The notes: a model not told the origin generated them from the sequence alone. A DNA stretch of 53,540 nt from Chitinophaga pinensis (GCA_945890895.1 CAMDDG010000012.1:1-53540), one strand, 5' to 3'; counted from the first letter of the stretch, positions 34,318 through 43,028 are shown. A program made the numbers and translations.

Positions 34318-36045
34318 ATGACGCAAACTCCTCAAATACCGAATTTTCCTTCAACTGAAGAAATCACACATTTATCAGTGGAGCAATTATCGGATTTGTG
34401 TAGCACATTACGCTCTTTCATTATAGATTCTTTGCTCATTCAAGGAGGACATTTTGCTGCTAACCTAGGGGTTATAGAACTTACAGTGGCCCTGTTAAAT
34501 CAATTCGATACCCGTATAAATCCTGTGGTGTGGGATGTAGGTCATCAATGTTATCCCTATAAAATTTTAACGGATCGCAAAAATCAGTTTTCCCAAATTC
34601 GAACTTTTAACGGCATTTCTGGATTTCCTAAAATCACCGAAAGCCCTTATGATCATTTTGGAACTGGACATTCCAGCACTTCCATTTCTGCTGCTATGGG
34701 TATGGCAACAGCTTCCCAAATTCAAGGAAAGAACTTATCTCATATTGCCATAATTGGCGATGGTGCACTAACGGGAGGCATGGCATTTGAAGCGTTAAAT
34801 AACATCATAAATTCTCAGTTGAATATTATAATCATACTCAACGACAACAACATAGGCATCGACCCAAATACGGGCGCTATAAACCAGCATTTGATTAACA
34901 ACCACCAAATAAAAAGTTTCTTTGAATGGTATGGATTGGAATATCATGGTCCTGTTGATGGGCATAGCTTACCTGATTTGATTGAATCTTTTAATAATCT
35001 AAAGGGAAAATCTACTCCTCGTATCCTCCATATCAAAACTACGAAAGGAAAAGGTTATGAGCCTGCTGAAAAGGAACAAACCCGCTGGCACAGTGCACCC
35101 AAATACGATAAATTCCAACCTGAAACTATATTCCCAGAAAAACCTAAAAAGTGGTCGGATGCATTCGGGCAAATTCTATTAAACACCATGCAAAAACACG
35201 ATCAAATTATCGGTATTTCTCCCGCTATGGTCAGTTCTTGTGGAATGAATTTATGCCTAAACGAATTTCCTGATCGCATTTTTGATGTAGGAATTTCAGA
35301 GCAACATGCGTTGACTTTTGCCGCTGGTGCAGCAAAACAAGGACTTCTTCCCATAGTTAATATTTATAGCACGTTTCTTCAGCGAGCATACGATCAATTA
35401 ATTCACGATATAGCTCTTCAAAACCTCCCTGTATTGATTTGCATCGATAGAGCTGGATTGGTAGGCGAAGATGGTCCAACGCACCACGGTGTTTTTGACC
35501 TGTCTTTTCTGCTTCCAATTCCCAATTTGACGCTCTTTTGTCCCAACTCAGAAAACGAGTTGCAAGAAGCCATCAATTGGTATTTAATCAACCAAAAACC
35601 CTGCGCAATTCGTTATCCACGGGGCAATGTTCCTCAAGTAAATAATTATTATAGTTCAAACAGCAACAACCATAGTAATAATAAACAACCGAGTTCTGTG
35701 GCCCTATTTAGTTGTGGTAATGCTAGCAATTGGATTACTGATTCGGTAAAATCCATTACCGGAATCGATCATTTTCATTTCAATCAAATCAAACCCTTGA
35801 ATATTGATCCTTCTTATTTGAATTACAAAACCATCATCACCGTAGAAGATGCTTCTGTTATCGGGGGATTTGGGCAATGGGCACAACACATGTGTGAAAC
35901 CCAATATCCCATTGAAACATCAAAAACCCATTGGATACACAGAGGAATTCCCGATCAGTTTGTTCCCCACGGTTCACCACAAGAGTTATTGAAATGGTTA
36001 CAGTTAGATTCTGAATCCATAATCAATATCATTTCAATGCTTTAA
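34318..36045 (+). CDS. dxs: 1-deoxy-D-xylulose-5-phosphate synthase
   Basis: 575 residues from ATG 34318 (TTG at 34309 is an in-frame alternative). TPP enzyme condensing pyruvate and glyceraldehyde 3-phosphate, first step of the MEP isoprenoid pathway. Seen: GGHFAANLGVIELTVAL, DVGHQCYPYKILTDR, IGDGALTGGMAFEALNN (TPP motif), FDVGISEQHALTFAAG with the catalytic Glu, and RAGLVGEDGPTHHGVFDLS. Shorter than the about 620 residues of E. coli, mainly in the linker regions. Its last 17 nt overlap the end of the convergent pabA/trpG gene. Confidence 0.95.
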   Translation: MTQTPQIPNFPSTEEITHLSVEQLSDLCSTLRSFIIDSLLIQGGHFAANLGVIELTVALLNQFDTRINPVVWDVGHQCYPYKILTDRKNQFSQIRTFNGISGFPKITESPYDHFGTGHSSTSISAAMGMATASQIQGKNLSHIAIIGDGALTGGMAFEALNNIINSQLNIIIILNDNNIGIDPNTGAINQHLINNHQIKSFFEWYGLEYHGPVDGHSLPDLIESFNNLKGKSTPRILHIKTTKGKGYEPAEKEQTRWHSAPKYDKFQPETIFPEKPKKWSDAFGQILLNTMQKHDQIIGISPAMVSSCGMNLCLNEFPDRIFDVGISEQHALTFAAGAAKQGLLPIVNIYSTFLQRAYDQLIHDIALQNLPVLICIDRAGLVGEDGPTHHGVFDLSFLLPIPNLTLFCPNSENELQEAINWYLINQKPCAIRYPRGNVPQVNNYYSSNSNNHSNNKQPSSVALFSCGNASNWITDSVKSITGIDHFHFNQIKPLNIDPSYLNYKTIITVEDASVIGGFGQWAQHMCETQYPIETSKTHWIHRGIPDQFVPHGSPQELLKWLQLDSESIINIISML

Positions 36046-36616
36046 CCCAATTATTTAGCAATTGCTGTCCCTGAGGTGTCAAAACACTTTCAGGGTGAAA
36101 TTGCACACCCCAAACAGGCAATGTATGGTGCTTAAAGGCCATGATTTGTCCAATTTCATCTTCGCCCAAAATTTCAAGCTCCGATGAATTCTCATTTCCA
36201 TTTTTTGGGAATACCACCAAAGAATGATACCTTCCAATTTGCATTGGATTATCCAAACCTTCGAACAAACCGTTACAAACATGCCTCATCAACGAGGACT
36301 TACCATGAACGGGCGCAGCAGCAATATCCAATTTCCAACCGAACAGTTCTCCCAGCGCTTGGTGTCCTAAGCAAACGCCTAAAACAGGTTTATTACGCTC
36401 AATCAACAAAGGAAGAACATCCATTAACATGCCCGCATCTGATGGCGAATTTGGACCCGGGCCTATTACGATTGCATCGGAATTAAAAATATCGGTTAAT
36501 GTGTCTCCAAACAATTCATCATTGCGAAAAACCCGTAATGTTGAACCCGTAAGTTGCAAATAATGCACCAAATTATAGGTGAAACTATCAAAATTATCAA
36601 TAAATGCAACATTCAT
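36029..36616 (-). CDS. anthranilate/aminodeoxychorismate synthase glutamine amidotransferase component
   Basis: 195 residues, class I glutamine amidotransferase (PabA/TrpG). Catalytic triad: Cys82 in GVCLGHQALGE, His174 and Glu176 in VQFHPESVLTPQG. IGPGPNSPSDAG (51-62) forms the oxyanion region. It supplies ammonia to a chorismate-converting partner for folate or tryptophan. No trpE/pabB partner lies next to it. The stop codon lies inside the dxs coding end (convergent 17-nt overlap). Confidence 0.92.
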   Translation of the reverse strand: MNVAFIDNFDSFTYNLVHYLQLTGSTLRVFRNDELFGDTLTDIFNSDAIVIGPGPNSPSDAGMLMDVLPLLIERNKPVLGVCLGHQALGELFGWKLDIAAAPVHGKSSLMRHVCNGLFEGLDNPMQIGRYHSLVVFPKNGNENSSELEILGEDEIGQIMAFKHHTLPVWGVQFHPESVLTPQGQQLLNNWVKALK

Positions 36617-36693
36617 TCTGAAAGGAGATTTGGATATTAAACGATAGATACAATCACTTTCTATATAACAACACTAGTATGTGCTCCTATTTT

Positions 36694-37476
36694 TCAAATC
36701 TTAAACTTAGTACTGATTCCGGGAACGAAATCTTTCAAGTAAAACGGCTCAAAATAGGCCATATCCTCAAAAATATTTTGCTTCCATTTATACGCAGATT
36801 CCTCACCAAACATATAAGCAACAGGAGCTTCTGAAAAAACAACTCCAGGATTAACCACCATATATTCGTTTAAAATTCTCAAAGCCTTTTCATTCGAATT
36901 TCCAATAAATCCAACGCAATTCCAATCGTTTACATTCATCCATTCCAAAGTTTCCGCATTTAAAATTCGTGATTCAACTTGCTGTATTCCATTTTTAAGT
37001 AAACTTGGATATTCATTATCCGATAAATAATCAATTTCGAATCGACCTTTAAGTGTTTCCCCGCGATTCACACGTTGAATATAAACCTCATCCCTTCGGG
37101 CGTCTAATAATGCAAAAACCATATCAATGTGTGCGAATTCATTCAATAACCAGTTTCCCATCCCCCAAAATCCACTAACAGAAATTAAAGGAATATTTTT
37201 GCTGTAACACAAACCTTTAGCCAAAGATGTACCTATTCTCAAACCCGTATAACTTCCTGGGCCTTGACTCACTGCCACCGCTGATAAAGGACCTATATTG
37301 CTACAAACCATATATTTCTGATCATCAATAAAATTTAATGCCTCTTGAACTAACAAGGGGAGCTTTTCAGAATGTGACTGACGATCCAAACAAATTTTGT
37401 CCCAAACGATTCTTCCTTGGTGGTCCGAAATAGCCACACTTGGGTAATCTGCTGATGATTCAATAATTAAAATCAC
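36694..37476 (-). CDS. tsaB: tRNA threonylcarbamoyladenosine biosynthesis protein TsaB
   Basis: 260 residues from a GTG start. ASKHA fold partner of TsaD in t6A37 synthesis. N-terminal MILIIESSADYPSVAI and the signature AVSQGPGSYTGLRIGTSLAKGLCYS (about 68-92) are diagnostic. The C-terminal half is lineage-typical and longer than in E. coli (231 residues). The GTG is preceded at 4 nt by a perfect TACCTTTG element. Confidence 0.93.
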   Translation of the reverse strand: MILIIESSADYPSVAISDHQGRIVWDKICLDRQSHSEKLPLLVQEALNFIDDQKYMVCSNIGPLSAVAVSQGPGSYTGLRIGTSLAKGLCYSKNIPLISVSGFWGMGNWLLNEFAHIDMVFALLDARRDEVYIQRVNRGETLKGRFEIDYLSDNEYPSLLKNGIQQVESRILNAETLEWMNVNDWNCVGFIGNSNEKALRILNEYMVVNPGVVFSEAPVAYMFGEESAYKWKQNIFEDMAYFEPFYLKDFVPGISTKFKI

Positions 37477-37488
37477 AGCGCAAAGGTA
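37477..37488 (-). promoter_or_regulatory. TACCTTTG -7 element 4 nt before tsaB start
   Basis: Minus-strand TACCTTTG at 37481-37488, then CGCT, then the GTG start of tsaB. Full consensus match. A leaderless transcript with a GTG start is implied. Confidence 0.6.
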
Positions 37489-37537
37489 AACATTATCCCA
37501 ATCCGCTAAACACTCAAAATGTTAAAAACATGGGTGG

Positions 37538-37572
37538 TTTTCAAGGGATTTCGGGGGATTTCAGTAAATTTG
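37538..37572 (+). promoter_or_regulatory. promoter of the thiolase gene
   Basis: TAAATTTG at 37565-37572, ATG 16 nt later at 37589. A TTTTC at 37538-37542 lies at about the -33 distance. The preceding GGGATTTCGGGGGATTTC is a short direct repeat (GGATTTC twice) inside the spacer. Confidence 0.5.
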
Positions 37573-37588
37573 TACTAAATAAAGTATC

Positions 37589-38767
37589 ATGACTAAAGAA
37601 GTATTTATTGTTGCGGCCAAAAGAACTCCAATGGGAAGTTTCAATGGTGCATTGTCTTCAGTTCCTGCACCCAAATTAGGAGCAGCAGCTATTAAAGCAG
37701 CCCTTGAGGCAGCAGGTGTATCACCTGAAATGGTTCAAGAAGTAATAATGGGAAATGTTTTGCAAGCTGGTGTTGGACAAGCTCCTGCACGTCAAGCATC
37801 CAAATTTGCAGGAATTCCGGATCATGTTCCAGCAACTACCATCAATAAAGTGTGTGCTAGCGGAATGAAAGCAATTGCATTGGGTGCACAAAGCATACAA
37901 TTGGGATATTATGATATCGTTGTTGCTGGGGGAATGGAGAATATGAGCTTAACTCCACATTATTTACCGAATTCTCGCGCCGGTTATAAATACGGAAACT
38001 TCAACGCCATTGATGGCATTGTAAACGATGGTTTAACCGATGTATATTCTTCAACTTTAATGGGTTCTTGTGCTGAAACATGTGCTGCTGAATACAATTT
38101 TAGTCGCGAAGACCAAGATAACTTTGCAATTGAAAGTTACACTCGATCTGCTAAAGCATGGGCGGATGGTAAGTTCAACAACGAAATTGCACCTGTAACT
38201 GTGTCAACCCGTAAAGGCGATGTGGTTATCTCTGAAGACGAAGAATACAAGAATGTAAACTTTGATAAAATTCCAGGCTTGCGTCCCGTTTTCAAAAAAG
38301 ATGGAACCGTTACCGCAGCAAATGCTTCTACCATCAACGACGGCGCAGCAGCAGTAGTATTGATGTCAGGTGAAAAAATGAACGAATTGGGATTAACTCC
38401 ATTGGCAAAAATTGTAGGAACTGCCGATGCTGAACAAGCTCCTGAATGGTTCACTACAACTCCTTCAGTGGCTCTACCTATCGCCGCAAAACGCGCAGGA
38501 ATTGAAGTGGCCGACATTGATTTCTTTGAATTAAATGAAGCGTTTGCGGTAGTTGGTCTAGCCAATATGAAATTGATGAATTTAGACCCTTCTAAGGTAA
38601 ATGTTAACGGTGGTGCTGTTTCATTAGGTCATCCATTGGGTGCTTCTGGCGCACGTGTAATCGTAACATTGGTAAACGTTTTAAAGCAAAATAACGGAAA
38701 GTTCGGCGGAGCTGGTATTTGCAATGGCGGCGGCGGAGCTTCTGCTATGGTTATTGAAAATTGCTAA
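37589..38767 (+). CDS. acetyl-CoA C-acetyltransferase (thiolase)
   Basis: 392 residues, thiolase II type. Nucleophile Cys89 in NKVCASGMKAI, FELNEAFAVVG, GGAVSLGHPLGASGAR with the catalytic His, and the proton-donor Cys in GICNGGGGASAM. Condenses two acetyl-CoA or cleaves acetoacetyl-CoA. No partner beta-oxidation genes are adjacent, so biosynthetic versus degradative use is open. Codon use shows a more constrained, highly expressed look than its neighbours. Confidence 0.95.
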   Translation: MTKEVFIVAAKRTPMGSFNGALSSVPAPKLGAAAIKAALEAAGVSPEMVQEVIMGNVLQAGVGQAPARQASKFAGIPDHVPATTINKVCASGMKAIALGAQSIQLGYYDIVVAGGMENMSLTPHYLPNSRAGYKYGNFNAIDGIVNDGLTDVYSSTLMGSCAETCAAEYNFSREDQDNFAIESYTRSAKAWADGKFNNEIAPVTVSTRKGDVVISEDEEYKNVNFDKIPGLRPVFKKDGTVTAANASTINDGAAAVVLMSGEKMNELGLTPLAKIVGTADAEQAPEWFTTTPSVALPIAAKRAGIEVADIDFFELNEAFAVVGLANMKLMNLDPSKVNVNGGAVSLGHPLGASGARVIVTLVNVLKQNNGKFGGAGICNGGGGASAMVIENC

Positions 38768-38829
38768 TTTTTCATCACCCTCAAATTAAAAATTGATTTT
38801 CTCGTTACATTAACAAAAGGATTTGAACT

Positions 38830-39834
38830 ATGTGTAAGAGAATATTTTATTCGGTTTTTTTTCTGGGGATGTTTTTAATAGGAAGCATCCGATGCACTTT
38901 TGCTCAAAAATCGGATGCTTCTTCGTTTAACGAATTCAGGGAAACAGAACACCAAATTCTGCAAATAAACAAAATCCCTTTATGGCCTGCTTCCATGCAA
39001 CCACCTATTGCTGATTCTATAAAAATTCACATCAGCGACAGTATTGTAAACCTATTGAAAGATGCTCTAACTCAGCCTGCCTCTTGGCAATATCCTTTCG
39101 ATTCTCTCCGATTAACTACTATAGCAATAGCTACTTATCCAAAATCGCCTGTTCGCGTTTTTAGTTTCAACACCATCCTAAACACCGGTCAGTTTATTCA
39201 TCATGCTATTGTTCAATTAAAAACTAAAAATGGCGTTCAAATATGGAATCTCACTGATACCAATCAAACGCTTCCTAAAAATTGGCAAGATGAAGGTCTT
39301 ACGGAGAATGAATGGATTGGCGCACTTTATTATCAAATGTTCCCGTTTAAGTTCAACAAGCAAGATGTTTTTGTACTTATGGGATTTGATGGACACAACA
39401 AAGAAAGCAATCGTTCTATACTAGAAACTTTGTATTTCGAAGACGGTGAATTAAAATTCGGGTTTCCACTATTTAGAGAAAGTGAAGAGGATCCTTCACC
39501 CGAGCCACGCTCGGTTTGGGAATATCATAAATCGGCTCAAATGGTTTTGAGGTATCAATCCGATGGAAACGTAATAGTTTGCGATCAATTTGCACCCGCT
39601 TATGAACAAGTTAGAAATGATCGACGATACTACATCCCATCAGGAGATTACGAAGGTTATTTCCGATCAGGTAAAACTTGGGTAAAAAAACCCCTGACTG
39701 CAGATATGCCTTTTGCACCAGACATGAGCATTCCCGATCCCAATGATCGAAAAAACGATCGACCAATTGGTGAAAAATTTCCCAAAAACCGTCCAGAAAA
39801 ATCAATTTCTACGGATACTTCAGATTCGGAATAA
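38830..39834 (+). CDS. secreted protein of unknown function
   Basis: 334 residues, not recognised. Signal peptide about 1-25 (ending TFAQ). Folded region to about residue 280 with WPASMQPPIADS, TIAIATYPKSPVRVFSFNT, QIWNLTDTNQTLPKNWQ and VLMGFDGHNKESNRSILETL, then a charged Pro/Asp/Lys/Arg-rich tail. The overall pattern is like periplasmic proteins common in Flavobacteriales. Its 3' end overlaps the end of the convergent isochorismate synthase by 26 nt, so the charged tail is read from DNA that also encodes that enzyme's C-terminus. Confidence 0.7.
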   Translation: MCKRIFYSVFFLGMFLIGSIRCTFAQKSDASSFNEFRETEHQILQINKIPLWPASMQPPIADSIKIHISDSIVNLLKDALTQPASWQYPFDSLRLTTIAIATYPKSPVRVFSFNTILNTGQFIHHAIVQLKTKNGVQIWNLTDTNQTLPKNWQDEGLTENEWIGALYYQMFPFKFNKQDVFVLMGFDGHNKESNRSILETLYFEDGELKFGFPLFRESEEDPSPEPRSVWEYHKSAQMVLRYQSDGNVIVCDQFAPAYEQVRNDRRYYIPSGDYEGYFRSGKTWVKKPLTADMPFAPDMSIPDPNDRKNDRPIGEKFPKNRPEKSISTDTSDSE

Positions 39835-40876
39835 AACTTCCTATAATTTCTGATTTCAGCTGCGTTTCCTCCCATTCCCGAGCAGGATCACTCATGGAAT
39901 TTATTCCACAACCGGCGTACAAATCAATCTTTTGATTCAAATATACTTTCGCACATCTCAAATTTACATGAATGAGCGTATTATGACTTGAAACTATTCC
40001 TACGGCTCCAGAATACAATTCTCGATTCAATTCCAAGTTCGCTTTCACCCATTTCAAAGCCGCTTTCTGGGGGTATCCAATTACTGCCGGTGTTGGATTC
40101 AATCGTTCAAGCAATCCCAATATTTGATTGGATTTCGTTTGAAATGAATATTGACTAATTAAATGCCGCAATGATCCATTTTTGCGTTCTTTTACGTTCG
40201 ACACCTCAGCAACCACATTAAAATCGTTTAAAATTTCATTAATATGTCGACTGGTAGTACTTTGTTCTAACTTTTCTTTGTCACTCCATACTTCAGAATC
40301 ACCAAACAAAGTACCGGCCAAACTAACGGTTTGAGAAAAACCAGATTTTTCTCTTTCGAATAATAATTCTGGAGAAGCCCCAATCCAAATTCCCAATTCA
40401 TCATCAACGAACAAATAAACCAAACAATCAGGGTAATTTGCACAAAGTTCCACATACCAACTTACAAGTGAGTCAACACCAAAATGTTGATTATGAAGGT
40501 CTTTCTGAATAATTCTTGCAGCCACTATCTTTTCAACTTCCAAATTTGATATCGCAGTTTTTATGCGTTCTATCTCTACTGAAAATTGATGTTGAGAGGT
40601 TATTTTACTTTGCGAATTGTATTCGGAATTTTGATAATCTTCTAACCAATTTAAATGCTCTTTTAGTAATTCAGTTACATCAGAATTTAGAGGAGCAGAA
40701 TCTACATCCCCAGAAATCCAAAAAAATTCTTCCGGAGTCAGACCTTTTGTTACTATAAATTTGGGAACTTCCGTTAACTCAAATTCCAAAATATTTGATT
40801 TTACTACTGATCCAGAGTAAATAAATATTTCACTTGAATGGGGAAGCTTACAAAATGCAATGGATTTAAACGACAT
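39809..40876 (-). CDS. menF: isochorismate synthase (chorismate-binding family)
   Basis: About 355 residues from ATG 40876 (a TTG at 40882 is two codons upstream). Chorismate-binding fold: ISGDVDSAP, EIERIKTAISNLEVEKIVAAR, IWIGASPELLFER, SLAGTLFGDSEVWSDKEKLEQ, RLNPTPAVIGYPQKAAL, ELYSGAVGIVSS and the closing AGCGINSMSDPAREWEET. The PTPAVIGYP wording and missing amidotransferase support isochorismate synthase over TrpE/PabB. The hotdog thioesterase gene lies 9 nt upstream, which fits menaquinone synthesis. Confidence 0.88.
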   Translation of the reverse strand: MSFKSIAFCKLPHSSEIFIYSGSVVKSNILEFELTEVPKFIVTKGLTPEEFFWISGDVDSAPLNSDVTELLKEHLNWLEDYQNSEYNSQSKITSQHQFSVEIERIKTAISNLEVEKIVAARIIQKDLHNQHFGVDSLVSWYVELCANYPDCLVYLFVDDELGIWIGASPELLFEREKSGFSQTVSLAGTLFGDSEVWSDKEKLEQSTTSRHINEILNDFNVVAEVSNVKERKNGSLRHLISQYSFQTKSNQILGLLERLNPTPAVIGYPQKAALKWVKANLELNRELYSGAVGIVSSHNTLIHVNLRCAKVYLNQKIDLYAGCGINSMSDPAREWEETQLKSEIIGSFIPNLKYP

Positions 40877-40885
40877 GATCAAAAC

Positions 40886-41329
40886 TTATGCAGGTCGGGT
40901 AATTACGGCCATGGTTATGGTACCTTTACAAACCAATTTTTTTTGAGCATTCCGAAGTTCTACCTCCCAAATATGACTCCTTTGACCTATATGGAGCGGG
41001 CGGGCTTCGACTCGTATTATTTCGCCCATTTTTGCAGAACGAAAATGACTTCCTTGTATGTTCTGACCTACGGCAACACTTTTTTCTCTGGGGATAACCA
41101 AATTTGCTGCCATACTGCCAGCTATTTCAATTGCGGCCATTGAAGCACCACCGTTTAATAATCCCATAGGTTGACAGTTCTTTTCGCTTACTTGCAATTG
41201 CCCAACCAACACATCATCGTGTATCTCAATAAATTCAAAACCAATTGCTGTATTCATTGTATTTAAACAACGCTCATTCAAGGCCTCTAGCCGTATATTT
41301 GCAGTATCAAAAACAGGACGTGTTTCCAT
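40886..41329 (-). CDS. hotdog-fold thioesterase, probable DHNA-CoA thioesterase (MenI-like)
   Basis: 147 residues, PaaI/YbgC-like hotdog protein. QPMGLLNGGASMAAIEIAGSMAANL (in two parts, about 55-80) contains the helix and catalytic acidic residue region; VGQNIQGSHFRSAKMGEIIRVEARP is the second conserved part. Directly upstream of and co-directional with the isochorismate synthase gene (9 nt), so hydrolysis of 1,4-dihydroxy-2-naphthoyl-CoA is the best guess. A GAACTTTG sequence 7 nt before its ATG is one base from the -7 consensus. Confidence 0.82.
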   Translation of the reverse strand: METRPVFDTANIRLEALNERCLNTMNTAIGFEFIEIHDDVLVGQLQVSEKNCQPMGLLNGGASMAAIEIAGSMAANLVIPREKSVAVGQNIQGSHFRSAKMGEIIRVEARPLHIGQRSHIWEVELRNAQKKLVCKGTITMAVITRPA

Positions 41330-41351
41330 GGGGGAACAAAGTTCAACTTAT

Positions 41352-41969
41352 ATGACTAAAAAAACAATTTACCTCATTCGTCATGGGCAAACTCAATTCA
41401 ACAAAATGGGTATTGTTCAAGGTTCCGGTATTGATTCTGAATTGAATGACGAAGGACATAAACAGGCTGAAAAATTCTTCTTTCACTTTAAACACGTACC
41501 TTTTGAGCGAATTTATGTTACGGAATTAAAGAGAACGCATCAAAGTATAGCTCCTTTTAGAACGTTAAATATACCCATCGAAATTATCCCTGAATTCAAC
41601 GAAATCAATTGGGGGATCCTGGAAGGCAAAGAACCTACAGAAGAAAATCGCAAACAATTTTTCGAAATTTCTGGACTGTGGAAACAAGGTCATCTTGATA
41701 TTGCCATTGCGGGTGGTGAAACTCCATTGGATATGTACAATCGTCAAAAATTGGGATTGAAAAGAGTTTTAGAAAGCGAACATAAAACAGTGTTGATTTG
41801 CATGCACGGAAGAGCCATTCGCAGTTTTCTGTGTTTATTAACTGGGCAACATTTAAAAGACATGGATGAATTCCACCATGAAAACTTATGTTTATACGAA
41901 ATGCAACAAAAGGAAAACGGCTTGTTTGATATTATTCGCGGAAACTATGTAGACCACTTAAAATCATAA
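41352..41969 (+). CDS. histidine phosphatase (phosphoglycerate mutase) family protein
   Basis: 205 residues from ATG 41352. Phospho-acceptor His in YLIRHGQTQFN, second catalytic His in CMHGRAIRSFLCLL, plus ELKRTHQSIAPF and EINWGILEGKEP. Substrate cannot be assigned; could be a phosphoglycerate mutase, alpha-ribazole phosphatase-like or other small phosphatase. I rejected the in-frame ATG at 41328 because it would overlap the divergent hotdog gene start. Ferredoxin follows 6 nt after the stop. Confidence 0.85.
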   Translation: MTKKTIYLIRHGQTQFNKMGIVQGSGIDSELNDEGHKQAEKFFFHFKHVPFERIYVTELKRTHQSIAPFRTLNIPIEIIPEFNEINWGILEGKEPTEENRKQFFEISGLWKQGHLDIAIAGGETPLDMYNRQKLGLKRVLESEHKTVLICMHGRAIRSFLCLLTGQHLKDMDEFHHENLCLYEMQQKENGLFDIIRGNYVDHLKS

Positions 41970-41975
41970 TATAAA

Positions 41976-42305
41976 ATGGATAAAAACACAATCAATATTA
42001 CAATAATCAATCGCAATGGGGAATCTCAAACCTATGAAGCACCCACCGATATGAACATGAATCTTATGGAATTTTGCAAAGCGGTAGAACTTCCTGTAAA
42101 GGGCGAATGTGGCGGGATGGCTATGTGCGCTACCTGTCAAGTCTATATTGAAAGCGATCACCAATTACCACCCCAAAATGATGCGGAACTTGACATGTTG
42201 GATCAAGCATTTTTTGTTGAACCTAATAGTCGCCTCGGATGTCAATTATTCCTATCCAATGAATTAGATGGACTTATAGTTCGATTAGCACCTGAAACCG
42301 AATAG
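41976..42305 (+). CDS. adrenodoxin-type [2Fe-2S] ferredoxin
   Basis: 109 residues. Cluster ligands Cys45, Cys51, Cys54 (CGGMAMCATC) and Cys89 (LGCQL), the ISC-type C-x5-C-x2-C...C pattern. Acts in electron transfer, commonly in Fe-S cluster biogenesis. It starts 6 nt after the phosphatase gene. It is followed by the longest gene-free stretch of the window (468 nt). Confidence 0.92.
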   Translation: MDKNTINITIINRNGESQTYEAPTDMNMNLMEFCKAVELPVKGECGGMAMCATCQVYIESDHQLPPQNDAELDMLDQAFFVEPNSRLGCQLFLSNELDGLIVRLAPETE

Positions 42306-42321
42306 TTAGATTAGCTCGTGG

Positions 42322-42451
42322 ATCCGAATCGTTCGAATCGCTCCAAAATCCGAATAATTCGAATATCACTAGGATCCATATAGTTTGAATAGAACCAACA
42401 TCCGAATCGTTCGAATAGCAGTAGCATCCATTTAATTATCTACAGACAACG
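42322..42451. repeat. 26-nt degenerate tandem repeat (4 clear units, 1 weak)
   Basis: Units start at 42322, 42348, 42374, 42400 and 42426, an exact 26-nt period. Each starts ATCC and most carry GAATcgTTCGAAT, a TTCGAA-centred palindrome. Units 1 and 4 share ATCCGAATCGTTCGAAT exactly; units 2 and 3 carry changes; unit 5 keeps only ATCC and the length. Lies between the ferredoxin gene and rpsT. Confidence 0.8.
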
Positions 42452-42480
42452 AACCTAATTTTTGTAATTATACCAATTTC

Positions 42481-42650
42481 GGAATAGTGTTAACAGTCAT
42501 ATTGCTTCGCTCATAACCACAATACGGCTAGATTACCAATTGCAATTCTCCAGTGCTGTTAACAGCAATTCTGCTTCGGTCACGAGAGAAATACCGGAAT
42601 ATCGTCAATTGCAATTCTTAATTGCTGTTAACAGCAATTCTAAAATGGAT
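42481..42650. repeat. 69-nt tandem repeat with GTTAAC palindromes before rpsT
   Basis: GTTAAC occurs at 42489, 42558 and 42627, exactly 69 nt apart. Shared words around it: ATTGCTTCG/TTCTGCTTCGG, and ACCAATTGCAATTCT / GTCAATTGCAATTCT. Two full units plus a partial third. The last copy forms a perfect 20-nt palindrome AATTGCTGTTAACAGCAATT (42620-42639), the second a GCTGTTAACAGC core. No coding frame runs through it. Confidence 0.75.
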
Positions 42651-42723
42651 AGTACTGTATAAATCAATTTTAAATATCAATTGAATCAAACGACTAAAGA
42701 ACCCAACATTTTTTTTAAAAAAG

Positions 42724-42754
42724 TTGATTTTATTAACATTTGAGATTATCTTTG
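42724..42754 (+). promoter_or_regulatory. rpsT promoter (-33 TTG, -7 TATCTTTG)
   Basis: TTG at 42724-42726, 20-nt spacer, TATCTTTG at 42747-42754. This is a complete Bacteroidota promoter. The start codon is 19 nt downstream, so rpsT has a short leader and the repeats at 42322-42650 lie outside the transcript. Confidence 0.8.
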
Positions 42755-42773
42755 CACTCCTTTTTAGAGCAAA

Positions 42774-43028
42774 ATGGCAAATCATAAATCAGCAATAAAG
42801 CGTATTAGAGCAAACGAAGCTAAACGTGACTTGAACAAATATCAGCATAAGACTGCAAGAACGATTGTAAAAAACATCCGTAAATCTCAATCTAAAACTG
42901 AGGCTGAGTCCATGTTAAAATTAGCTTTCACTGCATTAGACAAATTAGCAAAGAAAAACATCATTCACAAAAACAAAGCTGGCAACTTGAAATCAAGTTT
43001 GCAGAAGCATGTGAATTCTCTTGCTTAA
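42774..43028 (+). CDS. rpsT: 30S ribosomal protein S20
   Basis: 84 residues, typical S20: MANHKSAIKRIRANEAKR, basic helices and the C-terminal HKNKAGNLKSSLQKHVNSLA. Single-gene transcript with its own strong promoter and a shared hairpin terminator with pyrH on the other strand. Confidence 0.97.
   Translation: MANHKSAIKRIRANEAKRDLNKYQHKTARTIVKNIRKSQSKTEAESMLKLAFTALDKLAKKNIIHKNKAGNLKSSLQKHVNSLA

Noticed and set aside
41328..41351. Longer start for the histidine phosphatase gene
   Set aside because: It would overlap the start codon of the divergent hotdog gene, and the conserved protein begins at MTKKTIYLIRHG.
42306..42773. CRISPR array
   Set aside because: The repeats are degenerate, have no spacers of constant length between identical repeats, and no cas gene is nearby.
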